64,000 bases of DNA from Mansonella perstans (taxonomy: Eukaryota; Nematoda; Chromadorea; Rhabditida; Onchocercidae). A model generated the notes under the pieces. It made no database searches. It saw only the letters and a program-made list of their open reading frames with translations, and had not been told where the DNA came from. Position numbers and translations under genes: made by a program. Location of the stretch: the NCBI GenBank assembly GCA_037074765.1, contig JBAMDO010000086.1, positions 124,001-188,000 on the forward strand, read 5' to 3'. Positions 13,101 to 23,744 of the stretch are shown piece by piece (within the stretch, counting starts at the first letter, position 1; every line of letters starts with the position of its first letter).

Positions 13101-16100
13101 TATTATTAGAATGGATTCTTAATGATTTATCACATTGTTATATCCTAAATATCCTGTTATGTCCTATTTAATTTAGTTAGTCATCTGATGGCTATGCAAC
13201 GAATTTCTGGAAATGGCGAGCTATGAAAGTTTTCGATTCGTTTTTCTTTATTTTTGCTTTGAATAACCTGTCTGCTCTGAGCTGAGTTAAAGAGCTAATT
13301 TGCGCAAGATAAGGCACTTTCAGAGAGTAAGTAAACTTCTAAATTACTCGGAATTTGGTACTACTCCTCCCTCATCTCAAAATGAGCGCGTTTGTAGTAA
13401 TTGCTAGTACAGAAGACATGCAATACTCCTGCTACTATGCTGCATAACATCATTCTTGCACTTTACTGCAAGAATTGTGCGGTGCTCATACACACTTATT
13501 CCTCGTACAAAACTGTAGTCCTGTCCTTCACTGGACCGAAGTATGGAGGAGAAGAACGGAGTATTAACGAAAATGCTGTCTTTATGTCAAGAAAAACAAC
13601 TAGAAATAGAGATGCAGTGACTAGAGACAACGAATGTAAGCTTCAGAACTTGCTTAGACCTATACACAACTAATTAAGCATTATTATTTCACTATAAAAA
13701 AGTTGCAAACTGCGCAATCAAATCAGTACCATAAGAAAGGATACTGTATCGTTATAAGCGTTTTTTTTTTTACATAATTTGTGAACTAAGTCGATTTTTG
13801 TACTGAAGAGCTCTGCAATTATGAATCAGTCAACATTTGAGAGTGCTAAGGAACTTAAATTCCAGCTTATTTTCAGTTTTTTTAGAAGGAAGTATTACGT
13901 TTAACAGATATTTGACATATAATAACTATATGCGCAAATTTCAAGTAAATGAGTACATTTTAGTTAAATGTAACGAGCATTAATGGATGACATTTTTCAC
14001 ACCTTTCTGGGTTTCATAACAAACATCAATTCATTTTATGTAATGATGTAATAAAATGCTTAGAAGCATTGTACAAGAAGAAAAAAGTAGAGAGAGAATT
14101 TTGAAAAATCATATTCCAACTCCTTTGCAGGATTTCAAAAATTTCTCTTAACTGCAACTATGCATCTTTCGAAGAAACGAAAAATGTAGACAAGCAATGG
14201 AATTCTCGTACAATAATATTCAATGATATGGGCTCTCAGCAGTAAATGATGTTCAGCAATATATGTCTATATTTACTGACCTTAATTCAAATTACGCTTT
14301 GAAACAGTGAACAAAAGCCTGATTTTGTCGCACCATGAACTGCCATTCTATCAACCTTCCTGCATTTCAATTTAAAAAAAGGGGGCACAAAAACAATTTG
14401 TAGAATGACGGCCTTAAAAGGTGAGGGAAGATGGATAACAAGAAGAATAAAGAACCAAGAGTGAGATGGAAGATATCTTCAACGGAAACCCGATAACCCA
14501 TTTCATACTAGTTTCGGTTTCTGTATCAGGCTACGCCAAGCAATGTATCAATTCTTACAACTAATATTACTACCATTTTATTATGACCACTCTATTACTA
14601 ATTAGTACTACAATTCTACTGCCGTATGCGTATAAAGTCTGAGGTCAATATTCTATAAATTAAACACTCCTCGAATTATTACATCACAACAATCCCTTCA
14701 TTCATTTCCTATCAAGACAGAATTTGAGCACTATTTTTGATATGGAAGATCTGCTTCGAACATTTGTCATCATTACAAGAAAATCTATTAAAAAGATCGA
14801 TCTTTCATGCCATAAAGATTAAATTATTTACATAAGCCAACAATATTTTCACTTAAATCTCTTTTTGAAGTGGCAAAAAGTTTATATTCGCGAGAATTCC
14901 GCGATTGATTTATTCATCCAGTGATTTACAATGAGTGGGTCATCTTATTTTTTTTTCACAAGGTACTCATTTAAAATTGTTAATGTTTCCAAGCCTTATG
15001 CTTTCAACATTTTCACATCAGAACAATTAAGCTTGAAATATCAAATTTATCAATTCTACTTTTTTAGCTGACGTATATTATTCGTAAACAATATATTCAT
15101 CAAATGTATAATTTATAGTTGCGTGTATAATAAAAGGTATTTTTATTAATTTTTAGACAAGATGACATAACTAGGAACCCATCTTCTGAACCTTATGGAA
15201 TTCTTTAAATCTTAGTGTTATAACCCGAACAATCTGAACAGCTTCTAAGAAATGCCTACCCTTCGCATGTGTATATGCCGTAATGTAGCCCTGATGATTT
15301 ATCGGCACAGATAGCGCACAATAATGGATCATCATCCAAGTAGTCAGTCATAAGCGCTGCGGTGAACTCGCCTGAACGATGTCCATCTGCTCGTCCATTC
15401 CACGTATACGTCTTTTCTGAGCCATTTGATTGGACTAAAGAGTTATTCGATATCAAATATGTAGATTCGACATTATTTTAATGAAACAAAAAATTTAATG
15501 AATTGAAATGGCAGCTTACAAGTAGATTATGGCTCATGCTTGAGAAATAAAGTAAGCCTTTGCTCTGCTCCGGGCAGAATTCAATCAAGGACTTCAATAT
15601 CCCAATAATGAAATTTCTTTCAGAAATGTCGCATGTTACTGTATCAAGCACAGAATCCAGTAATATTAAGGAGTACCATACTACCCCTTGCAGCAAAGCT
15701 TGCTAGCCAATATTTATCATAAATGAAATTGGCTTCAAACAAATATCACAGAAAATTTGAAATTGTTCATTGCGCTCCACTTTTTTTTTAATATAAATAA
15801 TGGAAGTAAAGCAACCCATCGCAGATACGATACCGCTAGAAATTTTAATTGATACACTGTAAACCTGATGCTAACGACGGACTGCTTATATTGGAGCTTA
15901 CGACAGCCGTATTTGGTTCCACGCTATAATGGCTCAACCAGGAGAATTTATCGGAGCTGCGATCAGATCCAGCTGTTATTGTTATTGTTGTACGGCCCTT
16001 CTGTGATGTACTAGATTGCGAAGTTCTTGAGCATGACGTCTCCACACTTTGAGGTGAATCAGGGCTTAAAATTTTGTCAAATTTCATTCCTTAAAATTTA

Positions 16101-17813
16101 GCATTCCCACTGTAATTCATAATGTATTAAAACTTTTGGATTGAATAGTCTGCAATTGAAATTTCGAAACTAAATTGAAAAAACGAATATAGTTCAAACA
16201 TTACCACGGTTATCGATGTTATTAGAATGAAGCTATATATCAAGATCAGATTAGCGATCTCAGATTCATCCATTACTATTTGATTTCACAATTTGCAGCA
16301 GAGAATTGATGTGTAATTACGAAAATTGGAAAATTATAGGGGATTTGAAATGGGATATGCATAAAATATTTTTCTAATATGTATCAAAATTATATTGCCT
16401 CCACCTAGTGTTTTTGATAAACATAAGAATTGATTTGCTCATTTCAAAACATTCCTACAATTCAAAATTTGAAAATTCTATTGTACTTTTAGTAAAAAAT
16501 CATTAAAGCAAATAATGAAACGTTCAAATAATGAGAAAGAGTTTTTACTATCAGATAATATCAAGAATTCCGGAATTGCAGAATACTGTTCCAGGTTAGT
16601 GTAGATAGTGCTTAGTTTCCAATATTTTCGTCTCTTTCGGTGCTTTTTTCCTCGCTGCCCTTTCAAAACAAGTTTCCGACTTATTTAAAAACAAATTGAG
16701 TTGGGTTACCTAGAGACCCATGATGTTGTCGATACGGCACAAGGACATGTAAGGCTCTCCGGCTTTGCCAAGGCCATCTTCCTCATTTCTTCCTCGAGAA
16801 TAAATTATCTAATTCTTTTTTTTTCAAAATAGCTCAGCTATCATTCGTGACACAAATCATCACAAAAACGAATGATTTCTTTTGAAAAAACTAACAGAGA
16901 AAAGGTGTCAAGAGCTGTCAGTTATTAGAAATATAAAAATCAGCTATATTATTGAAAAATACAGCTAAATCAACTCATTATCAAATAAGAACAGTCAAAG
17001 GACTTATTCGCTAATTAATGTCTTACTCATTTTTCGTAAGTTGAAAAGCTAAAAATGATAAAATTGTGGTATACTAATGAGATCAGATTTCATCCATAGA
17101 TTACTAATAAATTTTGTTCGGCAAACTGTGTTATAAAAACTCTTTTCGTAAGAAAGTTGGAAATGGATTTTGTGAACAAAGCTGGGGGAAAAAAGAAGAT
17201 AATGATGATGATGCTCCAATTCCAGTTATGTTATGCTGAAATAAGCTTTGACAACTTGGAAAAAGCCAAAATTCAAGTACAACAAACCTGCATTGCTCTT
17301 TTCGAATCATCTTACTATTTTCTGGATCCCAACCGATCTGATTGCTCGCAGCAGTAGTGGAAACCGACCGTGAATTGCTTATTAGAGCTGCGTTTGGAGA
17401 CAGCGGATGTGAGCTGGGAAGAATGGGTGGATGGGTGATCTGTGCTAACTGGTGCAAATCGAAGCCATGACCCGCCTGTGTTAGGTAATAACTGTACAAG
17501 GTGAACGGGTCGGTAGTTCCTGCATGTGAGTAAGGTCTGAAACACCATAAATATAAGAAATGATTGACAAACTAAAAGTGTCAGAAAAATTTGAATAACC
17601 TTCTGCACTTTCATATAACGTTTTACATCTATCGCAGTTCATCAAAGGATTGTAGTACATATTGAAATCATTGGATAATCATTGTCCTGATTACTACTGA
17701 TCAGATACTTACTTGATAGGTTGAGGATGTACAATAATAGGATGAGTTATTCTGGCGGATGTGGACGAGGTAATAACAGGAGACCGGAACGCTGATGTTG
17801 GCTCTGTACTCAT
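7195..17813 (-). CDS. nhr-91: Nuclear hormone receptor, HR4/NHR-91 (NR6-like) type
   Basis: Predicted transcription factor. Eleven phase-consistent exons, in coding order: 17713-17813 (ATG at 17813), 17288-17536, 15865-16064, 15260-15434, 11913-12064, 11392-11780, 9335-9568, 9054-9244, 8699-8826, 7715-7862 and 7195-7399 (TAG). They give 2172 nt, 723 aa. The N-terminus (residues 1-220) is rich in Ser, Pro and Thr. The DNA-binding domain starts at Cys223 with [20 protein letters not shown] and the P-box CEGCKGFF, and continues with [12 protein letters not shown]. The extension [12 protein letters not shown] and [10 protein letters not shown] is characteristic of Drosophila HR4 and C. elegans NHR-91. 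The ligand-binding domain (from about 423) contains [17 protein letters not shown] and a late [15 protein letters not shown] helix. The tail is acidic (DDEEE). The D-box has six residues between its cysteines. The donor after exon 8 (AA|gttcg) and the exact end of exon 9 are the least certain junctions. A TTATAG acceptor at 17876 could be a trans-splice site. Confidence 0.9.
10230..10317. repeat. Tandem duplication, 44-bp period, two copies
   Basis: Two adjacent copies share the core GGATAG.AGATATTGGG.AGAAGCAATAG.ATCTGAATT with a few mismatches. They lie in the receptor intron between exons 6 and 7. The period is not a multiple of three and no coding role is evident. Confidence 0.7.
12330..12354. 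repeat. Short perfect hairpin in a receptor intron
   Basis: ACTTACATT (12330-12338) and AATGTAAGT (12346-12354) form a 9-bp perfect stem around a 7-nt loop, in the intron between exons 4 and 5. It is too short for a convincing precursor of a small RNA. Confidence 0.5.
16710..16786 (-). CDS. nhr-91: Alternative first coding exon of the nuclear receptor
   Basis: Inside intron 2 of the receptor a 77-nt piece begins with ATG at 16786, after an in-frame upstream stop, and ends at a strong donor, CTCTAG|gtaacc. It encodes [25 protein letters not shown] and two spare bases, AG. Exon 2 of the main form also ends with spare AG, so both splice in the same phase to the exon at 15865-16064 and make a Ser codon. 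The resulting isoform would be 632 aa with the same DNA- and ligand-binding domains and a different N-terminus. The exon is GC-richer than the surrounding intron. Transcription is not shown. Confidence 0.55.
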
Positions 17814-18958
17814 GACTTTCCAGCCGGTCTATCCACACTTCTTCCCTCCTCTGCACCTCACCACTTTCCCTTAGCCTATAATTTGAACACATAAGACTAG
17901 AATTTAGTCGCTGTTTTATTGAAACTTCTTTCTTTTTCCAAGTGAAACAAAAGAAGATGGCAATTCAAAGGGCACGCTTAACAGAAAAACTCGCTATTTT
18001 GATCTTTTCTCTCTAAAAGTAATTCCATCTAAAAAAAAAATATTCCATGATCATTTGCAAGAAGCAATATGCCACCAGATTTTTATTAGAAAATACGATA
18101 ATCGTATACTTAAGATAGCAAAATCCTGATAAACTGATCAAATTTTATTGAATACATTTGTAGTCAAAAGAATAATGCACATTTAAACAACTCAAATTAA
18201 TACATTTACCTTATAACCTAGTTTTTCCTGGTCTTTAACAGCTGTTATACATTATTAGACTTACAAGGAAAGAATTATTTTTATTACCAATAATAATCAC
18301 AAAAAAAAAATAGAACATAGGAACATGAAAGAATTTGAATTCGGGAGGGTTTATATTTCAAAACTCCTCTCATTTCGATTGCGATTGCCAAGAATGCTTA
18401 CAATTAATCTTTCCTTTTCCTTTATCAGAAATCGGGATTTTCTAGTAGAAAGTTTTTTGAGAGAAATTCTGATTCAAGCTTGCAAAATCGTTGTTAAGTT
18501 ATCAATTCAATATCTCAAATGGTTTTTTTTTTTTTTTTTATTTTTGCCAATAATTTATCATGAAGAACTATGTAAGTTAGAGGAAACAGATTTAAAGTCT
18601 CAAAGAAAGAAAGTATTGTGCAAACTTAACATTCAAATCTTTTGTTGGAATATTGAATTCTACGTGAACAGTGTCAGTGATGGCACTCAAATGTATTTGC
18701 TAACTAGGAAATTTTAAGTTTACGGCTCGGATGTAGCCGATCCGATGGAACAGACTTCGGTAGTTATATGATTAGTTTAACTTTGTTTAGAATAAAAAAG
18801 TTTTGAGGTAAGAAAGATTTAAAACCCGATGAAGCCAAGAGCAGTTAAATTTCGACAATATTTAAATAGCCACCCAAAAACTTTTCAAAAAAAGTAATGC
18901 GATTTGAAGCAAACTTTTAGGACGATGATACATAGGTGAACGGATGTAATACGTCTAA
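17814..18958. other. Upstream flank of the nuclear receptor gene
   Basis: The minus strand at 17,814-17,875 would be 5' UTR of the receptor: it has an in-frame stop and follows a TTATAG acceptor at 17876-17878. The rest is AT-rich with a 15-20 nt T-run near 18.52 kb. The 130-codon plus-strand open frame at 18325-18717 has AT-driven composition and a poly-Phe stretch from that T-run, so it is not called. Confidence 0.5.
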
Positions 18959-20260
18959 TCATGCAAGGAAGGTTTGGGGGTCATATTGACGAAGAGGAAC
19001 GCTATGGTCGAATTTTCCAAGGAAAAAAAGAAATTTTGTCAGTGACGGTAGGCATATAATTTTGTGGTCTGACACAATCTGTAGGCGGTCGTTTCGAGGA
19101 GGGAAGGAAGAGGGAAGGGAGATGTGGGCATCTGGAGCGATATCATGATGAGACAGGTGGAGTTGTCCATTGTTGTCACCATCATCAGGAAGGGTCGATC
19201 GTGGCTGGCTGGACCTTCCGAGGACAGCGGTAGGAAGATATGTAGGCCGACCGTGATATGGCGCAATCGGGCTCAAAGGATGGGCGGAGGGATGTAAGAT
19301 GGGGAAGGGGGAATCAGAAGGGTATGCAGAATGGGGTGCGTAACATCGAATTAGGGAAGGGGTGGAAGTACGCGTGGAGCCCCGCTACTATCGTGGAAAT
19401 TGGGTGACCAATATATCCCGAGACCCTTCCTTCTGTCTCCATTTCGCTATTACAGTATTTTTCGAATTCTTAATAAATCTTGTGTTGTGAAACACGGTAG
19501 AGCTCTCCTAATTAAAAATTGCGTCATGGGACAGCGGATATATAAAGAAATGACTCTGTCCACATCGTAGGTATCTGCGTATCAATCAATGCCAGGCCTT
19601 GAAAAGAATTTGGATTGAAGGAAGTATGGAAAAGAAAAAAGGAGGTTATGTCACTGTCTATCAGCACAACACAGTTTAGGAAGGTACTTTTCAGAATTCA
19701 CGAAATCACCCATAGGTCGAGAATCTCAACTAGAGATAATGAACCGATCAGATCCAATCGAATCATTGACTCATTCAGGACTCACTCATTTTCGATGACA
19801 AAATGAAGGTAATGGATAAAATGTTGCGTGTGAGAGTGTGAATAAAAATTTAATTGTATGTGCGAAAAAATTGAGGTCGTACACATATATTTGTTTGATT
19901 ACATAATCGGCAGAAGATAACAACTGCCGACCTCGACCAGTCCCATCGACCTATTACCTTTACTATCGTGTCTCCTCCCAATGAACTGACCAACGGCCAT
20001 CTTTCACCTGATAACAAATGGATGTCTTCGAAAATATGCATATAGACCCTTATTGAAGAGGTTCACAAAATTCGATGCGCAACCCATTTCGAAAAATAGA
20101 TACCCTGCAATTGATGCGTCCCTGAAGATGTAGGGCGATAATGTAATGCTCGAAAGTGGGTCGGGTCAGGTGGTGTCGTGCCCCTGTGGAAGCACCGTAA
20201 ACGACCTACTTATTCACCCACATCATCCATAACTGGAAAGAGGTGAACCTTTTTGGGGTT
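18959..20260 (-). promoter_or_regulatory. GC-richer island upstream of the receptor; possible extra 5' exons
   Basis: This stretch is clearly less AT-rich than its surroundings. On the minus strand a frame open from about 19,390 to 19,000 has no stop and encodes Pro/Ser/His-rich, disordered-looking protein, for example HPSAHPLSPIAPYHGRPTY. The style is like the receptor's own N-terminus. A second minus-strand frame starts at ATG 20041 and reaches a donor-like AAAG|gtaata. I could not splice either into the receptor in a proven phase, so this is recorded as a candidate promoter or alternative 5' exon region. The plus strand carries a purine tract at about 19,095-19,122. Confidence 0.35.
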
Positions 20261-23200
20261 ATATGAAATGCAAATCCTTGACTCTGCACTTTTTGCTTGG
20301 AATCTTATTTTTGTATCTGAAAAACAACAATCTTTTCAAGTTTAAAGAACAAATTGTCATAATCAAACGTTTCAATTAAATGTCAAGTAAAGTAAAACTA
20401 ATAGAATGAACTCCCGTAGATGGATATTAAAAACAAATACTGTCAGAAAGGAAGAGCCCATTTTAAACGCCATTATGCTAATTGTAATGGAAGCATATTA
20501 GCTGAAGCTATTGAAAAAATGATAGACGCTAATCCGCTTGAGGTTCAATTCGATCCTATATTCATAGTTTTTCAAAAGTCCTCTCAAAGAATAAAAACGA
20601 TAGTGAAGATAAAGCGTGAAGTACAGAATACATGCCATAAAAATCAAAAAGTAAGTTTTCATTTAAAAAATTAGCGAATTCCTCATCCAGGAGAACGAAG
20701 AAATGTGGATAAATAAGCCCGTGAAAGAAATAATTTTCTAACTAAATTTACTTAAAAAAGGCATTATTTTGATGAATAACAATATTTTTTGCTTAAAAAT
20801 CATGTAACTGGGGTTTTTTGAGGCTTCATTTTCTTTTTTTTATAAGAATTTTATTCAGCCCAAATTATTTATTTAATTCAATCTATAAGGAGCCAGCTGA
20901 GGAAATGTCTTCAAATTAATGATTTAGCGCACTTTTTAGGTAACATTACATAGAAAATTTAAATTGATTGAGCGTCAATACATTTTTCGTCATCAAAAAA
21001 ACGATACAGCGGACATGTCAGAAAGGATATGAAGGAAGCAATAAACATCTTGAGACAATTTACTTGTACAAGCATAAAAATTGACAAAGCAAGAAGTATA
21101 TTATTGAGGATTGATAGAGTAATATGGTTGAAAAGAGTGGAAACCGTAAGAAAGAAAGCTCACGGAAGGCGAACAGGAAAGGCAATTCCAAGAACTGGCA
21201 ATGATTGCAATCCAGAAGGTTGAACAAACGTGACGGATGCATCCACATTCATAGAAATGATGCTGACAGACCTCCATGTAACCTCATTTCCACGAAAGTA
21301 CTAATCCTGATTGTTGTTCCACACCGCCACTGCTACCATTGCGACCATTACGAGTATGGCGGTATTGCGCTATGGTTATGTAACACCAAAATTAGAAAAG
21401 ACACAGCCACGATAGCAGATGACTTGCACGATTAAGCTGTCTTAGTAGGTGAAGTCGAATTTTGAAAATAACTAAACTAAGCTAATTATTGAAAAAAATG
21501 ACAGTTTTTCCCACTCACTCAAATCCAGTTATTTGAACAAGGAAGAATTATTTTAGAAAATCAGAAATTCTCACAAAAAATAATGTAGTGGACTTATTGT
21601 CCGTTACGCAATCACTACTACTTGCGGCTTGCTGCCAAAGCCGAACTAGATCTAGTCGAAAATTGTTTCAATTATCCTAACCTGTCCTTATTTCGATTCA
21701 AAAAATCGTTGACGATATTTTAAAAAAAATGAAAGCAACGATTGAAAATTCCGTTATTGATAAATTTATTCAGTAAGCAGAACAACTAATATTTGGAATC
21801 GGTCAGAAGGACGACTAAATTTTGCATAATTATGCTTCATTTACGATTCTCGACTGAATTTTACAGCAAAAATAAATTTCTCGTAGAAATTAATTATTTT
21901 CATGATTCTGGAATAAATTAGCAATTTGTAAATGGTAGTCATTCAGCTTTCTGGGAAATTCCCAGACGAGTACAGTACATTCTCAACATATTTCAGCGAA
22001 AAAAGTGCTATTTCGGTAGTCGCACCAAAAATGTGCAGAATACTTTTTCTTGAATACTCCCAAATTATTTCGCTAATAATTTTAAGAAAAAAAACTCAAC
22101 AATATTTCGGGCTTGATTATAAACCACAGTTCTAAAAGTTTTAGATGGTCACTGTTGAAAAAAATTTTGAAATTTACTTAATCAGCCTCATTATTAGCAG
22201 TGTTGTGAACTATGAATAAAATTTAACCAAATTTGATCATCTAACGCTTATTTTGCTGCCAGAATCGCTCTTAAAATTTAATACAGTTTTAAAAGATTCG
22301 TGATCTCTGAGTGTTCTCATTACAACACAAGATTTTGAGTCACAATTTTAAAAACTAAATTAGTTTTCGTTAGAAAGCGAGAAAGGAAGGGAAAAGGGAT
22401 GGGAGGGAAGGGTGAAGAAGACACTTTCCCTTGTGTTAATAAATTCTCCCGACTTAACACAAAATATTATTTAATGTCAAGAGGTTGCAAAAGATGTCGC
22501 GACCCCATGCTCCATTATCATCTGGTATGTCAAAGTCGTGCGCACAAATCACCAACACTCCGTCATTAGTGATGATTGGAAAATGAAGGTTATCCAGGTC
22601 AGTGGGCTACTGGTACATCCAATGAATATCTTCTTTCATCTCATCATCATTCTTCAAGCAATATCCTTAAGAATATGCGAAACTTCATTATGAAATATGT
22701 GTCAACCTGCTTGCAGTAAGCAGAATTAATGCCCTTCTACTCCTTCTGCTTAAAAATGCAAACTCCAAATCTCCTAATTAAAGGGATTGCAGTTGTGTAG
22801 CAACAATTCTTCAAATCAAGTGTTTTAAAGACAAAAGCATAAACTTATTCCGCAAATAATCACACCTTTTCATAAATCTAAGTTGAACATTTAAATCAAA
22901 TCAAAAGAAGTGTTGCGGGATAAATTGAAAAGTTTTAATCTGTTAAGGATGCTACAGAAATACTTCTGAACTACTATTTTTCAGTCTGTGAAAAGGAAAT
23001 TCAAATATTTCCAGCACTTGCAAGTTCCTGGTTCGTGCAAGTGCAAAAAATTTGTATCGTTTGCTCCTTTGCATTTGCAAAGCAATTTTCACACTTTTTA
23101 TTAGAAAAGCGTATGTCATAGAGTATTACAGCAAAATAACAAAAGTCAGAGATTCCCAATCGGATTTGGTGGCTTAAAGCTTTTCATTACTGTAAGCGAA

Positions 23201-23744
23201 GTTTGGACGTAACTAATGACACGCAGATGAATCATATTGCATTGTTGTATGTTGATGAACAGTGAAAGTCTTTTGCACTAAACTGATGACTTTTAAGTCG
23301 GCAGTTCTGAAATATCTATGAATCATTAAAGTATTATTCTTAATAACTTAATCTGAACATAATTGTTCGACTCCGCAATAACGAAACAATGAATCATCAG
23401 TCACTGTAAGTCGCTTTAAAAAGCTAATGGAATTATTTAAGCTCAAATAAATGTAATTAATTTCCCAGTAAAGTTGAAAATAATTCAAATCAAGTTGGTA
23501 GCAGTTGAATGCAAATGGTTAAATAAAAGGCAAGGAAAAGAGGAAGGAAATTTCAGCATTTATATCTACATGAGACGTAAAAACATTTTCAAGAGACAGG
23601 TATAATTCTCTCTTTTTTTCATTATCAGCGTTTGATCCTCAGTTAAGTATGCAATTGTGGTGCAACAGTACATTTTTATTTTATTTGTGCAGACAAATAT
23701 AAGAATGCTTCGTGTTGGATCAATTTACAGCAGTAAGCAGTCTT
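20261..23744. other. Intergenic stretch between receptor and phosphatase genes
   Basis: AT-rich, with no supported gene. It holds a G/A-rich tract at about 22,376-22,420 and two adjacent hairpins near 23.0 kb. The plus-strand open frames at 20420-20674, 21029-21223 and 21205-21435 have no family resemblance or splice context. Confidence 0.5.
23014..23082. repeat. Two neighbouring perfect hairpins
   Basis: GCACTTGCA (23014-23022) pairs with TGCAAGTGC (23036-23044) across 13 nt. CTTTGC (23067-23072) pairs with GCAAAG (23077-23082) across ATTT. Both are rich in the TTGCA/TGCAA motif. No function can be assigned. Confidence 0.5.

Noticed and set aside
13401..13673. 90-codon plus-strand open frame inside a receptor intron
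   Set aside because: No family resemblance and no exon-like boundaries; treated as chance.
18325..18717. 130-codon plus-strand open frame
   Set aside because: AT-driven composition with a poly-Phe run from a T-tract; no motif, no splice context.
20420..21435. Three short plus-strand open frames
   Set aside because: Low-complexity Lys/Ile-rich or mixed composition; no motifs or consistent splice signals.
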